A DNA stretch of 64,000 nucleotides from Clostridiaceae bacterium. GTDB lineage: Bacteria; Bacillota; Clostridia; Christensenellales; CAG-917. Numbering within the stretch: the stretch's first letter is position 1; the number at the start of each line of letters is the position of its first letter. Location of the stretch: positions 1 through 64,000 of the forward strand of contig JAITPR010000012.1 of NCBI GenBank assembly GCA_031289315.1, read 5' to 3'. The notes under the pieces are model-generated. The model was given only the letters and a program-made list of their open reading frames with translations. It was not told the DNA's origin and did not search any database. This document shows positions 27,801-36,063 of this stretch, piece by piece. The position numbers were made by a program, and so were the translations under genes.

Positions 27801-27826
27801 ACCTTAGTTAAGGAAAGGAGTATTAA

Positions 27827-29131
27827 ATGTCTTACAAAACACAAATGGAAGCGGCGCGTAAGGGCATCATCACCCCGGAAATTGAAATAGCGGCTCGCGA
27901 CGAGTATATTTCGGCGGAGGAGCTTAGAGTTCTTTTGGCAAACGGTAGCGCCGTTATCCCGAAGAACATAAACCATAAGGCGGGCTACCCAAAAGCCATC
28001 GGCGGTACGCTTCACACCAAAATCAACGTCAATTTGGGGGCTTCGAAGGACTGCCATAATTTTGATGTTGAGCTTGCAAAGGTGCGCAAAGCCGAAAGCT
28101 TAGGCGCGGATGCGATTATGGATTTAAGCACCTTCGGGGATACGCGCTCCTTCCGTCGCAAGCTAGCCGCCGAATGTAAGGCGGCGCTGGGCAGTGTTCC
28201 GATTTACGACGCGTTGGTGTATTACGATAAGGATTTAGCCGACATAACCTCCGATGAATGGCTTGAAGTGGTCAAAATTCACGCACAAGACGGCATTGAC
28301 TTCCTAACCATACACGCGGGCATGAATTTGGCGACGGCGGCGCGGTTCAAGTATAATCGAAACAGACTTACTAATATCGTTTCACGCGGCGGTTCGCTGA
28401 TGTTTGCATGGATGGAAATGACGGGACATGAGAACCCGTTTTTTGAGCGCTACGACGAGCTTCTCGACATATGCCGTGAGTATGACGTAACCTTGAGTTT
28501 AGGTGATGCTTGCCGTCCCGGATGTACTCACGATGCTTCCGACGCTACGCAGATAGAGGAGCTTATCACTCTCGGTGAGTTGACAAAACGCGCGTGGAAG
28601 CGTGACGTTCAGGTGATGATAGAGGGACCGGGGCATATGCCGCTCGACCAAATTGCTGCCAACATAAAGCTTCAACAAACCCTTTGCCACGGTGCGCCGT
28701 ATTACGTGTTGGGTCCGCTTGTAACCGACATTGCCCCCGACTATGACCACATCACCTCCGCTATCGGAGGCACTGTGGCGGCGGCAAGCGGCGCGGCGTT
28801 CCTATGCTATGTTACGCCCGCCGAACATCTGCGGCTACCGAATGAGCAGGACGTTCACGACGGAATTATCGCGGCAAAAATAGCCGCCCACGCCGGCGAC
28901 ATTGCCAAAAAAATTCCGCATGCGGCGGAGCGGGACAACGAAATGAGCCGCGCCCGTCAGGAAGTCAATTGGGAAAAAATGTTCTCACTTGCGATAGACC
29001 CGGAGCGTGCGCGTAAAATTCACGAGGAAGCTCCGTCCGAAGTCGAAGGCGCTTGTACGATGTGCGGCAATATGTGTTCTATGCGAAACATGAATAAAAT
29101 TCTTAACGGCGAAAAAGTAACTGCAAAATGA
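27827..29131 (+). CDS. thiC: Phosphomethylpyrimidine synthase ThiC
   Basis: A 434-residue radical SAM enzyme that converts aminoimidazole ribotide to hydroxymethylpyrimidine phosphate. It is the short (clostridial/archaeal) form without the N-terminal extension of the E. coli type. Conserved parts include [58 protein letters not shown] and [20 protein letters not shown]-like sequence. The iron-sulfur Cys near the end are spaced C-X2-C-X3-C (CTMCGNMC), one residue shorter than the C-X2-C-X4-C quoted for the E. coli enzyme; this may be normal for the short form. AAAGGAG precedes the ATG. The stop overlaps the thiW start. Confidence 0.96.
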   Translation: MSYKTQMEAARKGIITPEIEIAARDEYISAEELRVLLANGSAVIPKNINHKAGYPKAIGGTLHTKINVNLGASKDCHNFDVELAKVRKAESLGADAIMDLSTFGDTRSFRRKLAAECKAALGSVPIYDALVYYDKDLADITSDEWLEVVKIHAQDGIDFLTIHAGMNLATAARFKYNRNRLTNIVSRGGSLMFAWMEMTGHENPFFERYDELLDICREYDVTLSLGDACRPGCTHDASDATQIEELITLGELTKRAWKRDVQVMIEGPGHMPLDQIAANIKLQQTLCHGAPYYVLGPLVTDIAPDYDHITSAIGGTVAAASGAAFLCYVTPAEHLRLPNEQDVHDGIIAAKIAAHAGDIAKKIPHAAERDNEMSRARQEVNWEKMFSLAIDPERARKIHEEAPSEVEGACTMCGNMCSMRNMNKILNGEKVTAK

Positions 29132-29724
29132 AAAAGGCATATAAATTATCACTGGCAGGCATGCTTGTTGCGATAGGTGTGGTCGCGGCGGCATTAAATT
29201 TAAGTATTCCCGTAGGCGCGTCAAAATGTTTCCCGGTTCAGCATGTTATAAATTTGCTTGCCGCCGTGATACTAGGACCGTTTTACGGCGTATGTATGGC
29301 GTTTATCGCCAGCGCTATACGCGTCCTCATGGGGACGGGTACGCTAAACGCGTTTCCCGGCAGTATGATCGGCGCGCTACTTTGCGGGCTTGTGTACAAA
29401 GGCTTGAAAAACACAAAACTCACATTTAATGCGCGCCTTGCGTTCACGCTTTTGGGTGAGCTTATCGGCACGGGGTTTTTAGGCGCGCTTGCGGCGTATC
29501 CCGTGACTACCTTTATAATCGGTACTTCAATACCGTTTTTCTATTTTGTTATACCGTTCGGCATAAGTTCTTTGGGCGGAGTGATTATCGCCGCGTTGGT
29601 TCTTGTGCCGCTCGGCAGAATGAGTTTTTTCTCACGGCTTACCGCAGAAAGAGAGCAAAAAATGTTCGGAAAAGTGCGCGATACGAAAGAAATATTGCAT
29701 GCGTCTTCACCGGAAAGGGAATAA
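29128..29724 (+). CDS. thiW: ECF transporter S component ThiW (thiazole uptake)
   Basis: A 198-residue membrane protein with about six hydrophobic segments ([22 protein letters not shown], then [23 protein letters not shown], and others). ThiW proteins are substrate-binding units of energy-coupling-factor transporters and are predicted to import hydroxyethylthiazole. Position between thiC and thiM supports this. The start overlaps the thiC stop (ATGA). The last 21 residues (from KMFGK to SPERE) are encoded by the first copy of a 65-bp tandem repeat, so the natural C terminus may have been altered by the duplication. Confidence 0.9.
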   Translation: MKKAYKLSLAGMLVAIGVVAAALNLSIPVGASKCFPVQHVINLLAAVILGPFYGVCMAFIASAIRVLMGTGTLNAFPGSMIGALLCGLVYKGLKNTKLTFNARLAFTLLGELIGTGFLGALAAYPVTTFIIGTSIPFFYFVIPFGISSLGGVIIAALVLVPLGRMSFFSRLTAEREQKMFGKVRDTKEILHASSPERE

Positions 29725-29791
29725 AAATGTTCGGAGAAGTGCGCGATACGAAAGAAATATTGCATGCATCTTCACCGGAAAGGAAATAAAT
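29662..29791 (+). repeat. 65-bp tandem duplication at the thiW/thiM junction
   Basis: ATGTTCGGA(A/G)AAGTGCGCGA begins units at 29662 and 29727; the thiM start ATGTTTGGAAAA at 29792 continues the same phase. The second unit is a complete 20-codon frame with its own GGAAAGG binding site, ending in TAA at 29787-29789, two bases before the thiM ATG. Confidence 0.9.
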
Positions 29792-30601
29792 ATGTTTGGA
29801 AAAATACTTGAAAACGTTAGAAAATCCGCACCATTGGTGCATAATATAACCAACTACGTAACCGTCAACGACTGCGCAAACATTCTGCTTGCTTGTGGCG
29901 CGTCGCCGATTATGGCGGACGATATTGGTGAAGCCGCACAGATTACGTCAATTTGCAGCGCGCTGAATATAAACATAGGCACGCTGAATTCCCGAACAAT
30001 TCCGGCGATGTTCGCGGCGGGAAAAGCGGCAAACGGACTTAAACACCCAGCGGTGCTTGACCCGGTGGGCGCGGGTGCGTCGGAGCTTCGTACCGATACG
30101 GCGAAAAATCTAATAAAAGAGGTTAAATTTGCGGTAATTCGCGGCAATATTTCCGAAATAAAAGCACTTGCTTTAGGTGTGTCGAATACTAGCGGCGTTG
30201 ACGCCGGCGCGTCCGATGAAATCACTAACATTGACGGAGCGGTGGATTTTGCCGTAAAATTTTCCAAACGAACGGGTGCGATAATTGCGATTACCGGCGC
30301 GACGGATATTGTGACCGACGGTAAACGTACGTATTTAATCAAAAACGGACACCCGATGATGAGCAAGGTTACGGGAACGGGTTGTATGCTATCGGCGTTG
30401 GTGGCGGCGTTTACGGCTGTTGACGGCTTCGTAGACGGCGTTGCGGCGGCGGTAGCGGCAATGGGCTTGTGCGGCGAAAACGCGGTTGCGCGGCTAGGTA
30501 AGCGTGACGGCAATTCCTCATTACGCAATTATATAATCGACGAAATGTATAATCTTACCGAAAAAGAGCTTGACGAGGGTGCAAAATATGAGGTTAGATA
30601 A
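29792..30601 (+). CDS. thiM: Hydroxyethylthiazole kinase ThiM
   Basis: A 269-residue ribokinase-like enzyme that phosphorylates salvaged thiazole. Motifs: LVHNITNYVTVNDCAN, GASPIMADD, LDPVGAGASELR, IRGNISEI, and the GTGCMLSAL anion hole near residue 197. The start is ATG 29792, preceded by GGAAAGGAAA within the repeat. The last 14 bases overlap thiE. Confidence 0.95.
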   Translation: MFGKILENVRKSAPLVHNITNYVTVNDCANILLACGASPIMADDIGEAAQITSICSALNINIGTLNSRTIPAMFAAGKAANGLKHPAVLDPVGAGASELRTDTAKNLIKEVKFAVIRGNISEIKALALGVSNTSGVDAGASDEITNIDGAVDFAVKFSKRTGAIIAITGATDIVTDGKRTYLIKNGHPMMSKVTGTGCMLSALVAAFTAVDGFVDGVAAAVAAMGLCGENAVARLGKRDGNSSLRNYIIDEMYNLTEKELDEGAKYEVR

Positions 30602-31220
30602 AAAGCATTTGCTTCTGTATGCCGTAACGGATAGGGCATGGATTGGTAAAAATACGCTTTGTGAGCAGGTTGAGGACGCGATTAAAGGCGGCGCGACCTG
30701 TATTCAGCTTCGTGAAAAGGAGCTGTCCTTTGACGAATTTTTATTAGAAGCCGCAAGAATAAAAAAGGCTTGTGAAAAACACGGCGTACCGTTTATAATA
30801 AACGACAATGTTGAAATTGCCGCGCAAATTGCCGCGGACGGCGTTCATGTGGGGCAGAGCGACATGACGGCGGCGGAGGTGAGAAAAATAATCGGCGCCG
30901 ATAAAATTTTAGGCGTTTCGGTTTCCACTGTCGCGGACGCCGTTAAAGTCGAAGCCGACGGCGCGGATTATTTAGGCGTAGGGGCGGCTTTTAACACTTC
31001 CACAAAAACCGATGCGGTTACCGTTTCGCACAAAACGCTGACCGACATCTGCAAAGCCGTGCAGATCCCCGTCGTTGCCATCGGCGGTATTACCCGCGAT
31101 AATATTCTTAAATTATCGGGTACGGGCATAGTCGGCGTTGCAGTGGTGTCGGCGATATTCGCAAGCCGTGATATTGTCGCCGCAACACGCGAACTCAAAT
31201 TATTGGCGGGAGTATTATGA
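30588..31220 (+). CDS. thiE: Thiamine-phosphate synthase ThiE
   Basis: A 210-residue TIM-barrel enzyme that joins hydroxymethylpyrimidine diphosphate and thiazole phosphate. Motifs: LYAVTDR, GGATCIQLREKE, FIINDNVEIA, DGVHVGQSDM, and YLGVGAAFNTSTK. ATG 30588 follows GAGGG and lies inside the end of thiM; its stop overlaps the HAD gene start, so the cluster is translationally coupled. Confidence 0.95.
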   Translation: MRLDKKHLLLYAVTDRAWIGKNTLCEQVEDAIKGGATCIQLREKELSFDEFLLEAARIKKACEKHGVPFIINDNVEIAAQIAADGVHVGQSDMTAAEVRKIIGADKILGVSVSTVADAVKVEADGADYLGVGAAFNTSTKTDAVTVSHKTLTDICKAVQIPVVAIGGITRDNILKLSGTGIVGVAVVSAIFASRDIVAATRELKLLAGVL

Positions 31221-31876
31221 AAATAAGCGGCGTGATATTCGATATGGACGGTACGCTGATTGACTCGATGCCGTACTGGGACAACGTAGGCGCGATGTAT
31301 CTGAAGACATGCGGCGTTTCGGTGGAGGCTAATTTAGGCACCGTTCTTAGGGCAATGAGTCTGCAGGAGGTCGCTAAGTACCTTAAACGGAGATACAATT
31401 TGCGTGACAATCCGCAAGAGATAATCAACGGAATTATCGACCTTGTTCAGGACCTATACGAGGACGTAATTCCTGCAAAACACGGCGCGTTAGAACTGCT
31501 TGAGATGCTCCGTTCGCGGAACGTAAGGCTTTGTGTGGCTACGGCTTCAGAAAAAAAGGTTGCGGAAACAGTTCTGAAACGACTGGGCTTGTTCGGCTAT
31601 TTTGAGTTCATTATAACCTGTGAGGAGGTCGGGGCGGGCAAAAATAATCCGCTGATTTTCGATACCGCGCTGAAACTATTGGGGACGGATAAAAAATACA
31701 CGTATGTAATCGACGACGGACTTCACGCGATTAAAACCGCTAAATCGGTGGGATTTCCTACCGTTGCGGTCTATGATAAATCGTTCGACGTCGACAATGC
31801 TGAAATACGTGAAATTGCCGGAGCGTACTTTGAAACCTTATCGGAAGTCGGCGAATACCTCAAGGGGGATTTCTAA
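31217..31876 (+). CDS. HAD-family phosphatase in the thi operon
   Basis: A 219-residue haloacid-dehalogenase-like hydrolase of the beta-phosphoglucomutase/phosphatase type. Nucleophile Asp in FDMDGTLIDS, motif II in CVATAS, Lys in the GAGKNNP region, and the acidic pair in VIDDGLHAI. The cap is alpha-helical (about residues 18-85). It is embedded by overlap between thiE and thiD. HAD enzymes in thiamine clusters have been linked to dephosphorylation of thiamine monophosphate or of pyrimidine intermediates; which applies here is an inference. Without thiL or a thiamine pyrophosphokinase in the window, a TMP phosphatase that feeds a pyrophosphokinase is attractive. Confidence 0.8.
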   Translation: MKISGVIFDMDGTLIDSMPYWDNVGAMYLKTCGVSVEANLGTVLRAMSLQEVAKYLKRRYNLRDNPQEIINGIIDLVQDLYEDVIPAKHGALELLEMLRSRNVRLCVATASEKKVAETVLKRLGLFGYFEFIITCEEVGAGKNNPLIFDTALKLLGTDKKYTYVIDDGLHAIKTAKSVGFPTVAVYDKSFDVDNAEIREIAGAYFETLSEVGEYLKGDF

Positions 31877-32656
31877 ATGAAAAAAATCCTTACTATAGCC
31901 GGTTCGGATTGCAGCGGCGGCGCCGGAATACAGGCTGATATTAAGACGATTACCGCGCATAAAATGTACGCGATGAGTGTAATTACCGCTTTAACCGCAC
32001 AGAACACAACCGGATTAACGGCGATTTTGGAGGTTACGCCCGAATTTGTCGGGCGACAGCTTGACGCGGTGTTCACCGATATTGTACCCGACGCGGTTAA
32101 AATCGGCATGGTCGCAAATGCCGATATAATTAAGGTTATTGCCCAAAAGCTTAGGCAGTACAACGCCGTAAATGTGGTAATCGACCCGGTTATGTCGTCT
32201 ACAAGCGGGAGCAGGCTAATATCCGAAAATGCGCAAAGCACACTGGTAAGGGAACTTTTTCCGATTGGCAAGGTTATAACGCCCAACATTTTGGAAGCGG
32301 AAATTTTAAGCGGCATTAAAATATCGGATACAAAGGATATGCAATCGGCGGGGCTTAAAATAGCGCGTGAAATCGGTTGTGCCGTGCTTGTCAAGGGCGG
32401 TCACTCCGTAGGTGACGCTACGGATTATCTTTGCGAAAACGGCAATATCACTTGCTTTAGCGGAGAACGGATTGATAATCCCAATACACATGGCACGGGT
32501 TGTACGCTGTCGTCGGCTATCACTTGCGGGTTGGCGGACGGAAAAAGCTTGGCAAAGAGCATTGCCGGCGCTAAGAAGTATTTGACTGGAGCGCTAAAAG
32601 CCATGTTGAATTTAGGGAGCGGCGCGGGTCCGATTGACCATATGTGGAATTTATAA
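31877..32656 (+). CDS. thiD: Hydroxymethylpyrimidine (phosphate) kinase ThiD
   Basis: A 259-residue bifunctional kinase making hydroxymethylpyrimidine diphosphate for ThiE. Motifs: TIAGSDCSGGAGIQADIKT, VKIGMV, VVIDPVMSSTSG, TPNILEAEIL, VKGGH and the GTGCTLSSAI anion hole. The ATG follows the preceding stop codon without a gap. The operon ends here; the next gene has its own promoter. Confidence 0.95.
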   Translation: MKKILTIAGSDCSGGAGIQADIKTITAHKMYAMSVITALTAQNTTGLTAILEVTPEFVGRQLDAVFTDIVPDAVKIGMVANADIIKVIAQKLRQYNAVNVVIDPVMSSTSGSRLISENAQSTLVRELFPIGKVITPNILEAEILSGIKISDTKDMQSAGLKIAREIGCAVLVKGGHSVGDATDYLCENGNITCFSGERIDNPNTHGTGCTLSSAITCGLADGKSLAKSIAGAKKYLTGALKAMLNLGSGAGPIDHMWNL

Positions 32657-32758
32657 ACTTGCCAAAATCTTTTTTTAATCCGTATCTTATTTCATTTCTA
32701 TTCAAGACAACCGCATTTATTCGGTTGTTCTAATTTATTCGGTTGTCCTATTTATAGC

Positions 32759-32787
32759 TTGACACCTTGCGACGGGGCAAGTATAAT
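32759..32787 (+). promoter_or_regulatory. Consensus promoter producing a nearly leaderless mRNA
   Basis: TTGACA at 32759-32764, 17-base spacer, TATAAT at 32782-32787: a perfect sigma-A promoter. The ATG at 32794 lies only six bases beyond the -10 box, where transcription would start. Confidence 0.75.
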
Positions 32788-32793
32788 TCAGAT

Positions 32794-33492
32794 ATGAAAA
32801 TTTTTGTTATAAGCGACTTGCATTTATCCGGCGCCGTTTCTAAGCCCATGGATATATTTGGGGAGCAGTGGATAGATTATTGGGAACGTATTTGCGACGA
32901 TTGGCGCGCGCGTGTTGCGGAGGAGGACCTTGTGCTTTTGGGCGGCGACCTTTCGTGGGGAATGACGTCGGAAGAGGCGGCGCCCGACTTGGCGGAAATA
33001 GGCGCGCTTCCCGGTAAAAAGGTTATCATACGCGGCAATCACGACTACTGGTGGTCAAGCTATAACAAGGTAAAAAAGATACTTCCGCAAGGCATGTTCG
33101 CGATACAAAATAACGCCGTTAGGATTGGTGGCGCCGTAATAGCGGGGACGCGCGGTTGGACGGTCGCCGACGAGGATTCGGAAGCAGAAGACAAAAAAAT
33201 ATATTTGAGAGAGCAGCAACGGTTGAGGCTTTCATTAGAAGACTTGAAACAGAAAAATACAGACGGCGCTTACGAGGTTTTAATGCTGCATTTCCCGCCG
33301 TTTAACGCTCAATTCGGCGAAAGTGAGTTTACTAAAATAATAGAGGAGTACGGAATAAAAAACGTGATTTACGGACATCTTCACGGCAAGCGTTGTAGGG
33401 GAGAGTTGGAAGTGGTGAAAAACGGAGTTAAGTATTACCTTACATCTTGTGACCAACTTCACAATGAGCTACTGTGCTTAAGGCAAGATTAA
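32794..33492 (+). CDS. Calcineurin-like metallophosphoesterase
   Basis: A 232-residue cytosolic phosphoesterase. The metal-binding motif set is complete: SDLHL, GGDLSWG, RGNHDYWW, LMLHFPPF and YGHLHG. The family acts on phosphomonoesters or cyclic nucleotides; the substrate here is not known. The start at ATG 32794 coincides with the expected transcription start of the upstream promoter, and no Shine-Dalgarno sequence fits between. It converges on the NodB-like gene, with only 39 bases between stop codons. Confidence 0.85.
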   Translation: MKIFVISDLHLSGAVSKPMDIFGEQWIDYWERICDDWRARVAEEDLVLLGGDLSWGMTSEEAAPDLAEIGALPGKKVIIRGNHDYWWSSYNKVKKILPQGMFAIQNNAVRIGGAVIAGTRGWTVADEDSEAEDKKIYLREQQRLRLSLEDLKQKNTDGAYEVLMLHFPPFNAQFGESEFTKIIEEYGIKNVIYGHLHGKRCRGELEVVKNGVKYYLTSCDQLHNELLCLRQD

Positions 33493-33531
33493 AGTGGATT
33501 AGATTAACCGATAGGGTTATACGGCGGCAGT

Positions 33532-34236
33532 CTACAGCGCAAGGTTTTCGCTTACGGAAACGACCTTAAGCCCTACGGCGGCGTAGTAGTCCAGTATTTG
33601 CGGCAATACCTTTGCCGTCGCTTCCGTCGGGTGCATCAAAACAAAATCTCCGCCCTCAGCGTTAGTAGTGGCGCGTTTGAAAATCGTCGGACCGTCGTGG
33701 TCGCGCCAGTCTATTGTGTCCTTGCTCCACATCACGGTAAGCATGTTAAGACTTGCGGCGGCTTTAAATGTGTTGTCGTTAAACGAGCCGGACGGCGGCG
33801 CAAAAAGATTGGACGGCTTTTCGCCTAAAATTTCCGTCAAAAGCTTGTCGGTGACTACTATTTCCTCCAAATTTTTTTCGTAGCCCAGTTTGCCGTGGTC
33901 GCGGTGAAAAAATCCGTGATTGCCGATTTCACAACCGGCGTCGCGTATGGCTTTTACGGTATCGTTGTTGTCGTCCGCCCAACAGCCGCCGATAAAAAAG
34001 GTGGCGGTAACTCCTCGCGATGTCAAGGCTTCCAGCATAGGCTCTATAAATTCCGTGCCGCCGTATACGTTAATCATGACCGAAATAAAATCGGAGTCGC
34101 GGTTACCGTTGTAGTAGGCAGGGTTTTTGGTGGACGCAGCGTCGACGGTAGGGTAAAAAACCAACGCGCACAAGGCGAATAAAGTGAAAACTATTATTAT
34201 GTTCGCGGAAAAAAATCTAAACTTTGCGGCTTTCAT
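33532..34236 (-). CDS. NodB-like polysaccharide deacetylase with altered motif 1
   Basis: A 234-residue protein with an N-terminal membrane segment (residues 10-33) or uncleaved signal, then a NodB domain. Motif 2 is intact (IGNHGFFHRDH, the metal-binding His pair), and FAPPSGSF fits motif 3. Motif 1, normally TFDDG with the metal ligand and general base, reads INVYGGTEF, so both Asp are missing. Close relatives with NVYWG-type motif 1 occur among clostridial proteins annotated as PdaB/YlxY-like, so this may be a defined non-canonical subgroup rather than decay. It may bind glycans or use another base. GWNSKD-style motif 4 reads MWSKDTIDW. Confidence 0.8.
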   Translation of the reverse strand: MKAAKFRFFSANIIIVFTLFALCALVFYPTVDAASTKNPAYYNGNRDSDFISVMINVYGGTEFIEPMLEALTSRGVTATFFIGGCWADDNNDTVKAIRDAGCEIGNHGFFHRDHGKLGYEKNLEEIVVTDKLLTEILGEKPSNLFAPPSGSFNDNTFKAAASLNMLTVMWSKDTIDWRDHDGPTIFKRATTNAEGGDFVLMHPTEATAKVLPQILDYYAAVGLKVVSVSENLAL

Positions 34237-34557
34237 ATTAATAGAATATTCAGCGTAACCGCCGATATGACATGGTTTAAGCAGGAAAATACGTTTGCCC
34301 TAATCGGTATGACATATTATATAAATATTGGTATTGACGGATCATGATTTGGTTGTTGCGTTAAGAACGCAAATATGATAGAATACTAAAATGTGGACAG
34401 TTCGCGGTGACAAAAGATTTTCTCGGGCAGATAAGTCGTCATCGAGGATTGTTCGCACCTGAATACTAATAATACTTTAGGTATCAAGGGGTGTCCACAT
34501 CCGTATACACTCCGGAAAACATAAATTAAGACGGATATATTCCGCAAAAGAGGGTTT
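34237..34557. other. Intergenic region before the M16 peptidase
   Basis: Contains MITE-like copy G (34391-34460) and a further terminal arm GGGGTGTCCACAT at 34488-34500. No gene. Confidence 0.6.
34391..34460. repeat. MITE-like 70-bp element, copy G
   Basis: ATGTGGACAGTTCGCGGTGA at the left end and CGAGGATTGTTCGCACC at the right, around CAAAAGATTTTCTCG and GATAAGTCGTCA. Same orientation as copies D and I. Confidence 0.85.
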
Positions 34558-35787
34558 ATGAAATATTTTCATCAGTATAAAAACGGCTTGCGCTTGGTTC
34601 ATCATTATGTGCCTACGGTAAGGTCGGTGGCGTTCGGTATAAGCGTCGGCACAGGAAGCGCGTACGAAACGGAAGAAAATAACGGCATTTCGCACTTTTT
34701 GGAACATATGATGTTCAAAGGTACGAAAAAGCGTACGGCGTTTGAAATAGTCCGCGAATTTGAAAGCGTCGGCGCGCAAACAAATGCGTTTACGTCAAAG
34801 CATATGACGTGCTATTATTTTGTTTCGCTTGACGAAAACGCCGAGTACTGCGCGGAAATTTTAAGCGATATGTTCTTTAACGCAAGCTTCCCGAAGGAGG
34901 AGGTTGAACGCGAACGCGCGGTTATCTTAGAGGAAATCTCCGAGGCGGACGACGAGCCTGAGGATATAGTTTTTGAACAGCTTGCCTCCGTGTACTTCGC
35001 CGAACACCCGTTGGCAAGACCGATTTTGGGTAGCCGCGAAAACGTTAAAAAGATTACCGCGGACGACCTACGCGCGTACCGTGCAGAGACCTACAGCGCC
35101 GGGAACGTCGTGATTTCCATAGTGGGAAATATAAAGAAAGAGGACGCAACGCGGTTGGCGGACAAGTATTTTACTCCGAATTTCACCGGTAAAAAGGTCG
35201 CAAAAAAAACGCTTGTACCGGCGCCGGGCAGAGGCGGAGCTAAGGGCAGTGTTAAGGATATAGAACAAGTGCATATTGCGTTTGCTTTTCCGGGCGTTTC
35301 GCAGGCAGACCCGCGCCGTCCGGCGGTGTTGGTTTTAAATTCGGCGTTCGGGAGCGGTATGTCGTCGCGGCTTTTCCAAAAAATCCGCGAAAAATACGGA
35401 CTTGCCTATACGGTTTATTCCTATCCTACATTCTATCCCAACGAGGGAGAATTTTCCGTCTATACCTCTACAAACAAACAAAATTTTGAGGCAACTAAAA
35501 CCGCTATTATAGATGAAATCAAATTGTTGATTGAGGGCGGATTGACGGAAACTGAAGTTGAATGTGCAAAAAATCAAATTAAAGCCTCATTTGTTTTCAG
35601 TCAAGAGAGTACATCGGCGCTCATGAGAATGCACTCAAAGGAAGCGTTTTTGCGTAATGCGTGCTTTGATTTGGACATGTACTTAAATGAGATAAACAAG
35701 CTTGACAAGGATAGCGTCAATGCGGTTATTGCGGACATCTTTGATTTTGACCGCATGGCTGTTTCTCATGTGATGAGTGAGAACTAA
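34558..35787 (+). CDS. M16 zinc peptidase (YmxG/MlpA-like)
   Basis: A 409-residue pitrilysin-family peptidase. The inverted zinc motif HFLEH occurs in NGISHFLEHMMFKGTKKR with the distal Glu in ERAVILEEISEADD. The second, inactive half includes SVYTSTNKQNF and the R/Y segment GLAYTVYSYPTFY that closes over substrates. In Bacillus a homologue lies upstream of spoIIIE, and the same order is seen here. Cellular substrate unknown. GAGGGTTT precedes the ATG. Confidence 0.93.
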   Translation: MKYFHQYKNGLRLVHHYVPTVRSVAFGISVGTGSAYETEENNGISHFLEHMMFKGTKKRTAFEIVREFESVGAQTNAFTSKHMTCYYFVSLDENAEYCAEILSDMFFNASFPKEEVERERAVILEEISEADDEPEDIVFEQLASVYFAEHPLARPILGSRENVKKITADDLRAYRAETYSAGNVVISIVGNIKKEDATRLADKYFTPNFTGKKVAKKTLVPAPGRGGAKGSVKDIEQVHIAFAFPGVSQADPRRPAVLVLNSAFGSGMSSRLFQKIREKYGLAYTVYSYPTFYPNEGEFSVYTSTNKQNFEATKTAIIDEIKLLIEGGLTETEVECAKNQIKASFVFSQESTSALMRMHSKEAFLRNACFDLDMYLNEINKLDKDSVNAVIADIFDFDRMAVSHVMSEN

Positions 35788-35804
35788 AAATGTTTCACTC
35801 ATTT

Positions 35805-35857
35805 GCTTTAACATAAAGCGGAAGTTTCGCACGCGTAACCGAGTTTTATGTTAAAGC
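35805..35857. terminator. Inverted repeat after the M16 peptidase
   Basis: GCTTTAACATAAA (35805-35817) pairs with TTTATGTTAAAGC (35845-35857) around a 27-base loop; no T run follows. Could be a transcription or processing signal. Confidence 0.45.
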
Positions 35858-36063
35858 CCGGCGACTTCGCTTTTACGCGTTGAATGGGGCGTGTCGCAAT
35901 AGGATAGGCACCTATTATGGGGACATTTCATTGCATAACAAGTAGCAAAGGGGTTATAAGCTACAAAAAGAGTATCAAATATGCTTGAAACAGGAGTATT
36001 TACGAAAAATCCAAAAAAAAATTTATAAATTTGCCCTTTTAGAATTGCGGTTAGGTAATATAT

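Noticed and set aside
27827-29131. Damaged iron-sulfur motif in ThiC
   Set aside because: The C-X2-C-X3-C spacing is probably normal for the short ThiC form; no frameshift is present and the operon is intact.
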